A stretch of 64,000 bases of DNA from Parietaria judaica. Taxonomy: Eukaryota; Streptophyta; Magnoliopsida; Rosales; Urticaceae. The translations under genes and the position numbers were made by a program. Positions 25,956 through 36,298 of this stretch are shown piece by piece. The notes beneath the pieces are model-generated. The model searched no databases. It was not told where the DNA came from and saw only the letters and a program-made list of their open reading frames with translations. The first letter of the stretch is position 1, and each line of letters opens with the position of its first letter. The stretch covers positions 26,114,001-26,178,000 of the forward strand of contig OX940863.1 of the NCBI GenBank assembly GCA_954871525.1, in the 5' to 3' direction.

Positions 25956-26207
25956 AATTGGAAGAAGATGAACATCATAATATTGGACATATTTTCATTA
26001 AATTTTTATTTGTACTTAAGCACCAAATCATTTGTATTTATTGGTATTTTTTTTCTTCTTCAGAATCTAAAGAGATATATTGGTGATAAGAAATTTAGAA
26101 TGACATGGTTTTTGAGATTATTTTTTAGACCTTTAGAAAATATTAATTATTTAAATCATCTGGTAGCCAAAACATTTGTTCACAGAATCTTTGTTAGATT
26201 TAATTTA

Positions 26208-26502
26208 GGAAAACTTCATAAAATGACCTTCAAAACACCACATATTTTTTTATTACACCTTAAGTTTTTATAATTCTCAAAATAACGTCTTTTTCAAATA
26301 CCAAAATACTAAAATACCCCTAATATTGTCCATTTTTCAGGACGTATTAATCCTGAAAAATGGACATATATCGTCTTGAAAAATGGACAATATTAGGGGT
26401 ATTTTGGTATATAAAATTTGAAAAGGTTATTTTGATAATTATGAAAACTTGAGGGTTAGTAAAAAAATGTGGTGTTTTGAAGGTTATTTTATGAAGTTTC
26501 CC
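26208..26502. mobile_element. Mutator-type MITE, 295 bp, 9-bp target duplication
   Basis: Ends GGAAAACTTCATAAAATGACC and GGTTATTTTATGAAGTTTCC are inverted repeats, with complementarity continuing inward past CAAAACACCACA to CCCCTAATATTGTCC. TTTAATTTA is exactly repeated at 26,199-26,207 and 26,503-26,511. A 9-bp duplication points to a MULE. Non-coding and strongly foldback. Confidence 0.88.
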
Positions 26503-26934
26503 TTTAATTTATTAACCACGTTTTCCGCATCAAGTGTATAAAAGAGTTTATATGATCTCCTAAATGATGAATTCATATATCTCGATTCTTTCTGTCGGGT
26601 TAGATAAATTCATTTTCGTTGAAAAGGATATAATATATCATTATCAATTGATATGTCCATTCCAAACTTAAAATAATCTTGGAATATATATATCCAGAAT
26701 CAGTTTATATATATATATATATATATATTATACGGTAATATTATATATATAAGTGGTACACCAGTCACCACCATATCATATGAGCATCAACGTATTATAA
26801 AATAATATTACCGAATAATGGCATCAATATGTGGAGGAGAGAAATAATTCTTCTAATTTATAGTCAACAAAAGAATAAATCCAATATCCAAAGCAACGCA
26901 TTATTGCAAAACAAGTATAAGCTCAGTCCCAACT

Positions 26935-26971
26935 TGCATGCTCCAACGTGCCTATATAAAGAGCACATGCA
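26935..26971 (+). promoter_or_regulatory. Core promoter of gene copy 1: RY, ACGTG, TATA, RY
   Basis: TGCATG (26,935-26,940), ACGTG (26,946-26,950), TATATAAA (26,953-26,960) and CATGCA (26,966-26,971). Motifs, order and spacing (5, 2 and 5 bp) are identical in copy 2. RY motifs bind ABI3/FUS3/LEC2-type B3 factors and ACGTG is the ABRE core; together they mark seed-maturation promoters. Seed expression is inference. Confidence 0.65.
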
Positions 26972-27049
26972 ATCTCATAAAATAGGCACACAACAAACAA
27001 ACCAAAATTACATCCTTTAAAAAACCCGAAACCCGAAACCCTAAACGAC

Positions 27050-27658
27050 ATGGCCTCGTACCAGTACTACAACCAATTCTCCAATGAGTCCAATTACGAA
27101 GAGAACTACCACAACTACGACTCTTACGGCCAAAACAAGCCACACACCAAGCCCAACTGCTATAACCAATCCTACGAGAGCGAAAACCCAGGTTACAACT
27201 CCGTCTATAGGCCCCAGACGGCCAAGCCGCATCATGCTCAGTACGGGCCTGCTAATGTGAATGGCGGGGCCAACCATGCCTGGCAGCAGGCCCAGTCTGG
27301 CCCGAACAGAATCCTGGCCGGGGGCAAGCCTGGGCAGGCTTGGTGCGGGTCTGCTAATGCAAATGGTGGGGCCAACCATGCCATGTCCAGCCCGAGCAGA
27401 ATCCCGATGATCAAACCGCAACAGGCTTGGTGCGGGCCTGCTAATGCATATGGTGGCCCCAACAATGCCTGGGAGCAGGCCCCATCCGGCTATGTGGAGT
27501 CCGGCTACGTGAAGAGAAATGGGTGGAACGGGGAGGCATATGGACGTAACTCTACGTACCATTGTGGACCTACTATGCGCAGGCACAAGAGGTACGAAAA
27601 TGAGAGCGAATGCGAAAGCGGTAGTGACAGTGACAACGACCGAGACCACGGCTGCTAG
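27050..27658 (+). CDS. Unrecognised Tyr/Asn/Gly-rich protein with acidic tail, copy 1
   Basis: 202 aa starting MASYQYYNQ, 90 bp after a TATA box. The N-terminal third is rich in Tyr, Asn and Glu. The middle has three loose repeats built on QAWCGxANAxGGxNxA (~residues 80-145). After KRNGWNG comes a basic MRRHKRYENE segment and a Ser/Asp/Glu tail (SECESGSDSDND) ending in Cys. There is no signal peptide, membrane segment or known domain; the composition suggests a disordered protein. The copy at 31,245 shares the MASYQY start, PSG/ANAYGG words and the tail, so the reading frame has been kept since duplication, which argues that it is real. An intron starts 22 bp after the stop. Function unknown. 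Confidence 0.7.
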   Translation: MASYQYYNQFSNESNYEENYHNYDSYGQNKPHTKPNCYNQSYESENPGYNSVYRPQTAKPHHAQYGPANVNGGANHAWQQAQSGPNRILAGGKPGQAWCGSANANGGANHAMSSPSRIPMIKPQQAWCGPANAYGGPNNAWEQAPSGYVESGYVKRNGWNGEAYGRNSTYHCGPTMRRHKRYENESECESGSDSDNDRDHGC

Positions 27659-27680
27659 AGCAGCTCCAAGAGAAATCAAG

Positions 27681-28089
27681 GTGACTCTTTACCCACTTTT
27701 GCCGTTAATTTTTGTATCTTTGCCGGCCCAAAAAATGCTTGTTATGTTTCTAGCTAGTTCAATTTAATTTTCTTGTTTAATGTTTATTTTCTAACAATCT
27801 TCTATAAATTTGTTTGATCATTTGTCACTTGAACCTTCGAATTCCATCGGAAATGGGGGACTCCAAGTTTCCGGCGGCTTTCACTGCCAGCCTTACTTAA
27901 AATATTAAAATTTTAGTTTCTATTTCTTATGAAATTATTTTCTAAGAGCTCCAAAAACAAATTATTACAGTGAACGCATATATTGTGATTAACTGTATTG
28001 AATAGGCATTAGTATTAGTGTCTAATTTATGTATGTATTGTACATAAAAATCAAATATTTAACTTTATATTATGTGTAGTGTCTTGCAG
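27681..28089 (+). other. 3' UTR intron of gene copy 1
   Basis: Donor AAG|GTGACTCTTTACC and acceptor GTCTTGCAG|AATAAAAG, both present in copy 2. Length 409 bp. The stop codon lies 22 nt upstream of the junction, too near to trigger decay by the usual 50-nt rule. Predicted from conservation, not from transcripts. Confidence 0.6.
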
Positions 28090-28318
28090 AATAAAAGAAC
28101 CAGGTGACATTCTGGGAAGTGTGAAGTGGAAGAAAATGCCTCTGAAATTCAATAAATTGCAAGTAATTACATGACAAATGTGTTGCTTGATAAGTGTACT
28201 ATTTATAAATAATACAATATTAGCCATATCTCATCAATATATGGCTAAAAAATGAGGACTGTATTTCCTTTTTTATGTTATGAAATTGTGATTATATTTG
28301 CGCACATTGAAGTCTTAG
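28090..28318 (+). other. Conserved 3' exon of gene copy 1
   Basis: The first ~113 bp differ from copy 2 by only two substitutions, far fewer than the coding region. An open frame IKEPGDILGSVKW... ending VIT* (27 codons, TGA) is kept in both copies. The rest aligns to ~28,318 at lower identity. Confidence 0.6.
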
Positions 28319-28320
28319 TT

Positions 28321-28706
28321 ATTCAGTCTTTTTTCTTTCTTTCTATATTCTTAAACAGTGATACATTTTAAAGTTAAGGGAAAAATTATGAATAAAATAC
28401 TATATCAGCCTTCTAAATATTGTATGTCCTAAATAATATGTGAATAATGAACACTAAGATCTAGTAAAGTTGGCAAAGCTTGATGTAATTAATTACTTAA
28501 TGAAAATTTACAACAATGTCAACGCGTGATAATTTTCTATGTCATATCAATAAGTGAACAATATGCATTAGTTTGGATAAAATCATAAAATTGTCATCGA
28601 TTGAAAAATTTAATACGTAGACCCATAAAATTGAACGAGCAAAATTTCTTTGGCAAAGTTTTTCCAAACCTTTGTAACTCTATCCAGCAATAAGCATGAC
28701 TACCCG
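28321..28706. other. Intergenic, nothing recognised
   Basis: AT-rich with no coding signal. Confidence 0.5.
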
Positions 28707-29353
28707 GGGTGAATAAACGAGTCTTTGGTTCGGTTTTTATAACTATTTATACAGACTACCGTATATTTGTTTTTTTTTTCTTCAATTTTAAAACCAAAGC
28801 CGCGCTATTGAAGTTAAAAACCATTTTTACCAATTATAGATATATCGGCTTTATACCAATTATATATTTGAAAAATCAAATTACTACTAGATAATCTAAA
28901 GTAAAAAAAAAATTAACAATTAACTAATCAATGAAATAATTCAAATAGAGCAATTTTCTTTTTCCTTTATTCACCCTTATTCAAATGGAAAGAAATATAT
29001 GCAATAACAATAAAAAATGTTCAAAATAAAATAAGTTTGAATGAATGACTCAAAATCCCCGTCAAAATATTGTTATGCAAATATTAAGCGCCTAAAAGCC
29101 TAACATTTACCCCGTTAATAAATAAATATTTAAGAAAAATATTTATTTATTAACGGGGTAATCGGTAATCGGTTGCGAGTTTTACCGTGAAAACGTCACA
29201 ACTCACAACTACCATTTAGCAAAAATCGGTAGCGGTTTAAACCGTATTTTTTATATATATATTTTAAAAAACGATTAAATTTTTCAATAGTGAAAAAATC
29301 GATAAATTAATGTTATCGGTATTAGATTCGTTTTAGGGTCTTTTCTGAACACC
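28707..29353. mobile_element. Probable decayed hAT element with internal hairpin
   Basis: Left end CGGGGTGAATAAACGAG and right end ...TTCTGAACACCCCT resemble ends of hAT elements of the AGGGGTGTTCA type. The interior has ACCGTA, CGGTTT and TATCGG words in both orientations. A perfect hairpin with 25-bp arms and a 5-base loop (AAGAA) lies at 29,107-29,161. No clear target duplication, so borders are approximate. Confidence 0.45.
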
Positions 29354-29589
29354 CCTATTGAATACTAGGAAAATGTATCTAAAGTTAATCGCGACATAAA
29401 ACACCAACTTTGAGCTAACTGGGGCGGCAAGGCTCAGATCTATTTAATAGCGGCCAGTCTCAATAGATGATTTCTATCCACGTTTATGTAACGATTGTTA
29501 GTCAAACGTCCCACACGGTAATCAAACATCCACGTGGCATTGCCACACCTGATGTTCATGTGTCATTTTGATATATTTTTAATTTTTTT

Positions 29590-30256
29590 ATTCATTTTAG
29601 TTAAAAAATAATTTTTTACTTGTGAATCCCGCAGCCCAAGTCCCCTCAATTTCAAAAGGTCCCAATTTGAAACTATGTGATATTTAAAATAAAAAAATAC
29701 GTATGCTTGTAAATACAAGAGCGACCAAAGGTCGAAAAACAAAAACGTTTGCCCATGTGAAAAGGCCCTATTAGCCCACAAAATATTATGAAAAGGGGTC
29801 CCGCTTAGAATAAAAAATAAATAAAATAACACATGAAAAGGCCCTATTAGCCCACAAGCTCGTATGCTAATATTTTACTCTGTTATCATTAAGCTATTCG
29901 ATCAACAAAAATGAAATATTTTATAATGAACAAAATTTATATATTTATATGATAATTTTTTTTCCTAAAAATATTTGATTTAGAAGTAAAAATATAAATA
30001 AGAAACACAAAATGGACTAAAGTATTCGAAAAAGACTTAATAAAGTGAAAGAAAATTAAATCAATTTTTTTTATCAATAATATATATATCATAGTAAAAA
30101 TATATTAAGAATACTTTAGCATTTCATGAAAGTTATAAAAACTTTAAGAGAACAACTTTAGTTTTAGCTTGTTAAAAATTTATTTTATTAAATTTACAAA
30201 AATTGAAAAGGCCCCGTGTTCGTGTTTCGCCCAAGGCCCCCAATATGATTGGGCCT
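29590..30256. mobile_element. hAT remnant related to the element at 10.5 kb
   Basis: The right side CGCCCAAGGCCCCCAATATGATTGGGCC matches the end of the 10,536-10,858 element. AAAGGCCCTATTAGCCCACAA occurs twice (29,760 and 29,837), a local duplication. No transposase frame. Confidence 0.5.
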
Positions 30257-30694
30257 ACCATATGCACTATATATATATATATGAAAAATTCTATAATATT
30301 TACTAAGTTTTTTGGACAAAATTTCAGAAGTTAAGTGTTATCCGCACTTAGAGAATGAAATTTCTGTCCCAAAAAATTAAACAATGCTCTTGATTAGTTG
30401 CAAAGATTATTTTCCTTTTTTTTTTAGCCGCAAAGTACATGATCGATCCCCCAATTTTTTTGAAACAATGTTCAATATTTAATTAGATTTTTGCATTTGC
30501 GATTAAGTCACAAAGATTTTGACTATGTGTATTTTAGTCGCTAAGAATCATTCGTGGCATGCGGATCAAAAATTCATCGACCATTAAGTTACTAGTATTT
30601 TTTAGAGTCGGAATCACGCAAAAATATATCATTCAAATCGAGATTACATTTAACGAGGCTCTAGTTTAAACTTGCTGACAAAATCTTTGTCACT
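30257..30694. other. Intergenic, nothing recognised
   Basis: AT-rich, no coding signal. Confidence 0.5.
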
Positions 30695-31128
30695 AAGCCA
30701 TGTTTTCTGTGTTAAGTATATAAAAGAGTTTATGATTTCTAATGGATGTATTTATCTTGGGTTAGAGATATTTCATTTTCTTTGGAAAAAAAAGATATGA
30801 TTTGATTTGTCGTTCGACGCTTGAAATAGAGTGGCCATGCATTCTCTTCATGATCAAGATGCGTCGAACATCAAACTTTTGCTATAAAGTTCATCATTTG
30901 AATTATTTATTCCATATCGTCCACATATAGATATTATCTAGAATCAGTTTATAATATATAGTGGTATACCTCCATGTGATCACATATGTGATCACATATA
31001 TGGCATCATTAATATAAGTGGAAGATTATAAAAATGATTGTTCCAATCCAGAGTCAACAAAAGAATAAATCCAAAGCAGATTCAAAGCAACGCATTATTG
31101 CAAAAAAACAATAATATAATTCCCAACT

Positions 31129-31165
31129 TGCATGCTCCGACGTGCCTATATAAAGAGCCCATGCA
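31129..31165 (+). promoter_or_regulatory. Core promoter of gene copy 2: RY, ACGTG, TATA, RY
   Basis: TGCATG (31,129-31,134), ACGTG (31,140-31,144), TATATAAA (31,147-31,154), CATGCA (31,160-31,165), with the same spacing as copy 1 although surrounding bases differ. Confidence 0.65.
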
Positions 31166-31244
31166 ATCGCTTATAATAGGCACACAACAAACAAAACAAA
31201 AAATACTGCATCTTTCGAAAAACCCTAAACCCGAAACCCAAGAT

Positions 31245-31913
31245 ATGGCCTCGTACCAGTACTGCAACGAGTCTAGTTACGAGATGAACTGCGAAGACCG
31301 CAAGTATTACGACCAAAACATGAGCGGTGGCTGCACCCAAAACAAACCCAAGCCCAACTACCAGGGCCAAAACATGACCAACCACTTCACCCAAAACAAG
31401 CCAAACTGCTACGCCCAAAACATGACCAATCATGCAACTCAAAACAAGCCATACCCGAAGCCCAACTGCCAGCCCAAGCCGCAGCAGGCTTTGTTCGGGT
31501 CGACCGCCAATTCATATGGTGGGAGTGGGACCTACCATGCCGGGCAGCAAGCCCCGTCTGGGCCTGCCAATGCTTATGGTGGGACCTACCATGCCGGGCA
31601 GCACGCCCCATCTGGGCCTGCCAATGCATATGGTGGGACCTACAATGCGGGGCAGCACGCCCCGTCTGGGCCTGCCAATGCATATGGTGGGATCTACCAT
31701 GCCGGGCAGCAAGCCCAGTCTGGCTGTGTTGGGTCCGGCTACGGGAAGAGAAACGATGGTCACGGCCACATGTTCAACAATGGGAGGAACGGGGCAGCCG
31801 GTGGATGTACCACTAAGTACCGCCATGGACGTACTGGGTGCAGGCAGAGGAAGCACGGAAGCGATAGTGAGTGCGAGAGTGGGAGTGAGAGCGACAGCGA
31901 CAACGACTGCTAG
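31245..31913 (+). CDS. Unrecognised Tyr/Asn/Gly-rich protein with acidic tail, copy 2
   Basis: 222 aa. The start is the ATG giving MASYQYC, aligned with copy 1; the frame stays open upstream to 31,038, but that part overlaps the promoter and leader. The N-terminal part has repeated QN(M/K) phrases (QNMTNHxTQNKP twice). The centre holds four 18-aa repeats of the form AGQxAPSGPANAYGGTYH, encoded by 54-bp tandem units from ~31,530 to ~31,728. A basic stretch (KYRHGRTGCRQRKHG) and an acidic Ser/Asp/Glu tail (SECESGSESDSDND) ending in Cys follow. No known domain and no signal peptide. Repeat unit and number differ from copy 1, so the centre changes quickly while both ends are kept. Function unknown. 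Confidence 0.7.
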   Translation: MASYQYCNESSYEMNCEDRKYYDQNMSGGCTQNKPKPNYQGQNMTNHFTQNKPNCYAQNMTNHATQNKPYPKPNCQPKPQQALFGSTANSYGGSGTYHAGQQAPSGPANAYGGTYHAGQHAPSGPANAYGGTYNAGQHAPSGPANAYGGIYHAGQQAQSGCVGSGYGKRNDGHGHMFNNGRNGAAGGCTTKYRHGRTGCRQRKHGSDSECESGSESDSDNDC

Positions 31914-31936
31914 AGCCGCGCCAAGATAAAATTAAG

Positions 31937-33059
31937 GTGACTCTTTACCGACATTTTTTTTACGTTTTTTTCTTCTTCGTATTTTTGCCGGTCGGGAAAA
32001 TAGATACAGTAGAAACTCTATAAATTAATATTATTGGGACCGGCAAAAAATATTATCTTATCGGATTATTAATTAACATATAAATTGATAATTTATTAAT
32101 TTATACATTAATGAAGAAAAAAAATATTAACCAGCTATGATTATATAAACATCTTTACTAACAAAAAATTATTTCAATTTATTATATCGAGAATATTAAA
32201 GTATCAATATTAATAATATCAAAAGAGACTATTATGATTTAAAAAGATTTTACTAGACTACCAATGTCAGAAATATTAAAGAGCCCAATGATATTAAAGA
32301 TGAAGTTCAAGAAAACATCAATTTGAAGAAGAAACAAATTACTATAGAATCATATTTTTAAGAAGGCTAAATGATTAGTGATGTAATGTTATCTTTTTAT
32401 TTAATGTGATTTCATAGTTATTTATGTTATATTTTATTTCTAATGATTTTATAATTATTCATGTAATTTTTTATACTGAATTATTAATTTATATATCCCT
32501 TGGGACCTATATACTTCCTAAAAAAATTATTATCTTATAAATTTAGCGAATTATTAATTTAGCTAGTTAGGCCCGAGTCGGGACCGGACAAAAATATTAT
32601 TTAATCGCGACTATTAATTTATCGAGTATTAATTTATAGAGGTTCTACTGTACATGATTCTTGTTATGATTTTATACAATTAACTCGTTTCTATCCGTTT
32701 GTCCAATTTACTCACTCGGTTAATCTTTATTTTTTGTAACCTTCTAATAATTAGTTTGATTTGCTAACTGCAAATTGATTTCCGTCCGAAACGGCCGACC
32801 AGTTCCCATTTGCCGTTGGCCTTTACTGCCAGCCTTACTTTTCATATAACCTTATAAAATATTATAATTTGAGTATCTATTTTATATGAAATTATTTATA
32901 AGAGCTCTAAATTATGAGAGCATATTGTGACTAGTAACTGAATTGTGTATGAGTTAATTATAGTATATCTTTATATATGTATGTATTGTACTTCAAAATC
33001 AAATATTTAACTTTATATTAATTGACTATTCGGTTTATATGCGGTGTCTTGTCTTGCAG
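31937..33059 (+). other. 3' UTR intron of gene copy 2, enlarged by a MITE
   Basis: Donor AAG|GTGACTCTTTACC, acceptor GTCTTGCAG. Length 1,123 bp, of which 646 are the MITE plus its TA duplication. Confidence 0.6.
32007..32650. mobile_element. Emigrant/Lemi1-type (pogo-like) MITE, 644 bp
   Basis: 24-bp inverted ends beginning CAGTAGAAACTCTATAAATT (left) and CAGTAGAACCTCTATAAATT (right, inverted), one mismatch, flanked by TA on both sides. The end sequence is that of the Arabidopsis Emigrant family mobilised by the pogo-like Lemi1 transposase. A short interior stretch (~32,260-32,365) could be a decayed transposase C-terminus (KQITIESYF before a stop). Confidence 0.85.
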
Positions 33060-33288
33060 AATAAAAGAGCCAGATGACATTCTGGGAAGTGTGAAGTGGA
33101 AGAAAATGCCTCTGAAATTCAATAAATTGCAAGTAATTACATGACAAATGTGTTGCTTGATAAATGCACTATATATAAATAATACAATATTAGCCATATC
33201 TCATCAATATTTGGCTAAGAAATGAGGACTGTATCCCCTTCTTATGTTATTAAAATGTGATTATATGTGTGGCCATTGGAGTCTTGAT
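33060..33288 (+). other. Conserved 3' exon of gene copy 2
   Basis: See copy 1 at 28,090. The 27-codon frame here has one amino-acid change (Gly to Asp) and one silent change. Confidence 0.6.
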
Positions 33289-34150
33289 TCTATGTTGTCA
33301 ATATTTATTGATCTCTATTTTAGAATAAATATATATAACACTTATAGACATACTTATATTCTTGTGAGAGCTAAATAAGGATTCAGTTTTAAATTCAAGG
33401 GCCAAATTGTCAAGAAAAAAAATAATACAAAATCATTATAAAATTAGTTATTCTTATATAATCTGGGAAAGGAACTAACGAGAACACTAAAACTTAAGTG
33501 AAAAGTAGCATAACTTATGAAAGTTACTTTGAGAATTGAGAGAGTTTTAGGAGGCCATCTCCAGCTTGCATGAACTCCATTTTTTTTATTGAAACTCTAT
33601 AATTTAGCTTGAGTTTAGCTTTATTTTTTATTTTTATCCGGCTAAATTTAATGTAACACTCCATTAAAATGGTGGAGCTTTTTAGTGAAATATTCTAATC
33701 TTTGTTGACTTTAATAATTAAGAAATAATTTCACTACCTAGAATATATTAATTAATATAATAATACAAGCAAGAAAATCAGCATCGAGTTAAGAAGAGAC
33801 TCGTGAAGTGAACTAAACTAAAAAAATTGAGCAAAAGTGACGCGACGTTTCAAGTAGCATCTCGTGTCGTTTCTCGAAAGCAATGAATACGAATATTAAT
33901 AGTCCGTACAACTAAGCATGGCCGCAAACCAGCCTGAATATGGCCAGTCCATGCCCACTAGTAAAGTTAGCCCGTGATTTACGGGCACGGGTACTCGCCC
34001 CTATTAAAAAAATATACATCGAAAATTATAGCTCTCAAAAAGTAAATAAATAAATAAAAAACTACACATTTGAGCAAAGATTAGAGACGAATTCTATTGT
34101 GGAAAACAAAAAATGAAGCGCATAAAAGGAGTGGTTTAAATGGCGATCTA
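33289..34150. other. Intergenic, nothing recognised
   Basis: AT-rich, no coding signal. Confidence 0.5.
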
Positions 34151-34260
34151 AATTAGAGCTGCAACTCGCAATGTCGCGATGCATCGCTACTCGAATCGCC
34201 AAAATCGCGAAAATGACCGTCGCGATGCGTCGGATTGATGACATGGCGAGGTGAGATTGG
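34151..34260. mobile_element. TCGCGA-rich repeat, partial copy
   Basis: TTAGAGCTGCAACTCGC followed by many TCGCGA, TCGCC and GCGATG words, as in the better-bounded copy at 50,881-51,128. The right end is not found. Confidence 0.45.
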
Positions 34261-34273
34261 GCGAGAGAGTTTG

Positions 34274-34415
34274 GCATGCATGCACTATATATGCATGCAC
34301 TATATATTCGATCATAATTACACCGTCGGATAAATCGATCTACGTCCACTCCATACTCACAACAAAATTTCTGAAGCCATGCATGCACTATATATTCGAT
34401 CATAATTACACCGTC
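34274..34415. repeat. Dispersed 37-bp duplication
   Basis: GCATGCACTATATATTCG with its continuation through ACACCGTC occurs at ~34,290-34,327 and ~34,379-34,415, plus a partial copy at 34,274. Confidence 0.7.
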
Positions 34416-35164
34416 TACCTAATCCCATCGCTCTCCGTTGCTCCGTACAACGATCAACATGATAATTGTCTTACAACCGAAATCATGGACAAGATCTACG
34501 AGGTGATCATCTAAAGAAACAGCGAAGAAGAAGATAAAACCCTAGAGAAAATGGAAGAGCCCATAATAATATGTTCAAGATCAACGATCATTCCTTACTC
34601 CGTCGAACGTCATAAATTAAGAAGAAGGTGAAGAGTAGCTAATTCTTCATAGCTGTTGGATTTGATCGTCATCGTACGGTCCTAATGTCAAGATTAAGTC
34701 ATAAACGACATGCCGTTTTGTCCCCTTTTATCATTTTGGGCCTTGAGCTGCACTTTAGGCTCACAAATTGTCATATATACTTCTAAAAGTATATTTATTT
34801 TATGATGAAGAATCATTATTTGTCTCAAAAGTGAAAAGATGTATAGTATAAATTAATATATATTATAAATGTTTGAGTAAGTGAATCTGGTAAATACAGT
34901 GTTAACACACCATCTTATCTCTTGATGGCAACGCAATTATAAAATGTGCTAAGATATAAGTTTTAGGATCAACCTATTATTGATTAGAAGAAAAAAAATA
35001 ATATATAAAAACTAAACTAAAAAAAAAAATTGAACTCTTATATTTTTTACAATAAAAATTCGGATCCAGAAGTGTGGATCCAAATCTTTTCAGAACCAAA
35101 ACATTTTGATTATGATCAAAAATCAGTATGCTATATTTTAATATCTCAAATCTTAACTTAATGG
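34416..35164. other. Intergenic, LINE insertion site at the right
   Basis: No coding signal. The last 11 bases (TAACTTAATGG, 35,154-35,164) are the left target duplication of the LINE. Confidence 0.55.
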
Positions 35165-36298
35165 GTGAAAAGTTTGGAAATTGGCGGGAATGGTGGAACT
35201 GTGGATCTATTTGATCCTATAATTGAACCTACGTGCATCATCGCCTCGGCCCTCACTTCTCTCGACCCAGGTAAATCTACGTTATTTTATCTTCTCTTTT
35301 GGAGAATCTGGAGTAATAGAAATAATGTAGTGAATGGAAGTAAATAGAAAACTCAATAAGATATTGTCGAAAACACTCATTTATGTTTCTGAGTTAAGGA
35401 GGCTCAGAAGACTAAAAGTCTGAAGCAAGACAATAATCCAACTTCTCCAACTTGGAAGCCCCCGAGGTAGGTTAGGTGGATATTTGTGTCGACACCGTGA
35501 TCGATGATCATGGGGAGGGGTATGCCATTGACCTAGTGGCTCGTAACCACGAAGATCCGGTCCTTGCATCGGGAATAATTTTTTACAGGCACGGGTTGTC
35601 CCGTCAAATCGCGAAGGCATCTGCTATTCGTTGGGGTGAGTGAGCTTATGATTAAGGTTGGTTGAAGATTCACATTCAGTCGGACTACCTAAGTGTAATT
35701 AATGTTTTAAATAGTAAATCCTTTTACTTTTTGATTTAGGTTTTGTTATCACTGATATCCATTGTTAGCTACTCAGATAGAGGGTGTGGTTTTCTAGTTT
35801 GATCCGAGATATTGTAATGAAGTTGCACATGACCTTGCGAAACTTGCGATTAAATCTAGGGGTAACATAGTTTGGTTGGAGTCTGTTCTGCCAAGTATTG
35901 AATTCTTCCTTTTGCAAGATTCTATTTGTTACGAGCAGTGGCGAAGGTATAGGGGATCCAGGGTGGACATCGGCCCACCCTCAATTTTTAGTTTTTAATT
36001 TTTTTTATTAGTATTTTATTATAAAAAAATAAAACCCTATATTTTAATGGAGATATGATTCATATTTTAATATATTTAAATGGAGCCGCTCGACGAAGAG
36101 TTCGAAGAGCACGCGCTATCGACCAAGCCATTGCTCCGAATCACCAACTGAGGCACTTCCGAGATCGTCTTCCTCGTCTTCGTTGGATTCTTCGGCGAAG
36201 GTTCGGTCTTCCTCGCTTCGGAGGCTCGTCGAAAACCCTAACTCGGTTCCCGCTGGGCCCGAGAATCGCTCGCGGAGAGCAAAGCTTCGTTGTCGCAG

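Larger units (their letters stand above)
26520..28320 (+). repeat. Tandem duplicon, copy 1
   Basis: Alignable to 30,695-33,288 from ~600 bp upstream of the gene (GTATAAAAGAGTTTAT word) through promoter, coding region, post-stop intron and 3' exon. Copy starts are about 4.2 kb apart. Confidence 0.85.
30695..33288 (+). repeat. Tandem duplicon, copy 2
   Basis: Counterpart of 26,520-28,320. It is longer mainly because of a 644-bp MITE inserted in the post-stop intron. Confidence 0.85.

Noticed and set aside
27041..27679. 212-codon frame antisense to gene copy 1
   Set aside because: The hydrophobic composition results from reading Gly/Asn/Pro codons backwards. The duplicate keeps the sense frame and promoter, not this one.
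31038..31244. N-terminal extension of gene copy 2 (MFQSRVNKR...)
   Set aside because: It covers the TATA box and leader shared with copy 1, where the same region is not open in frame.
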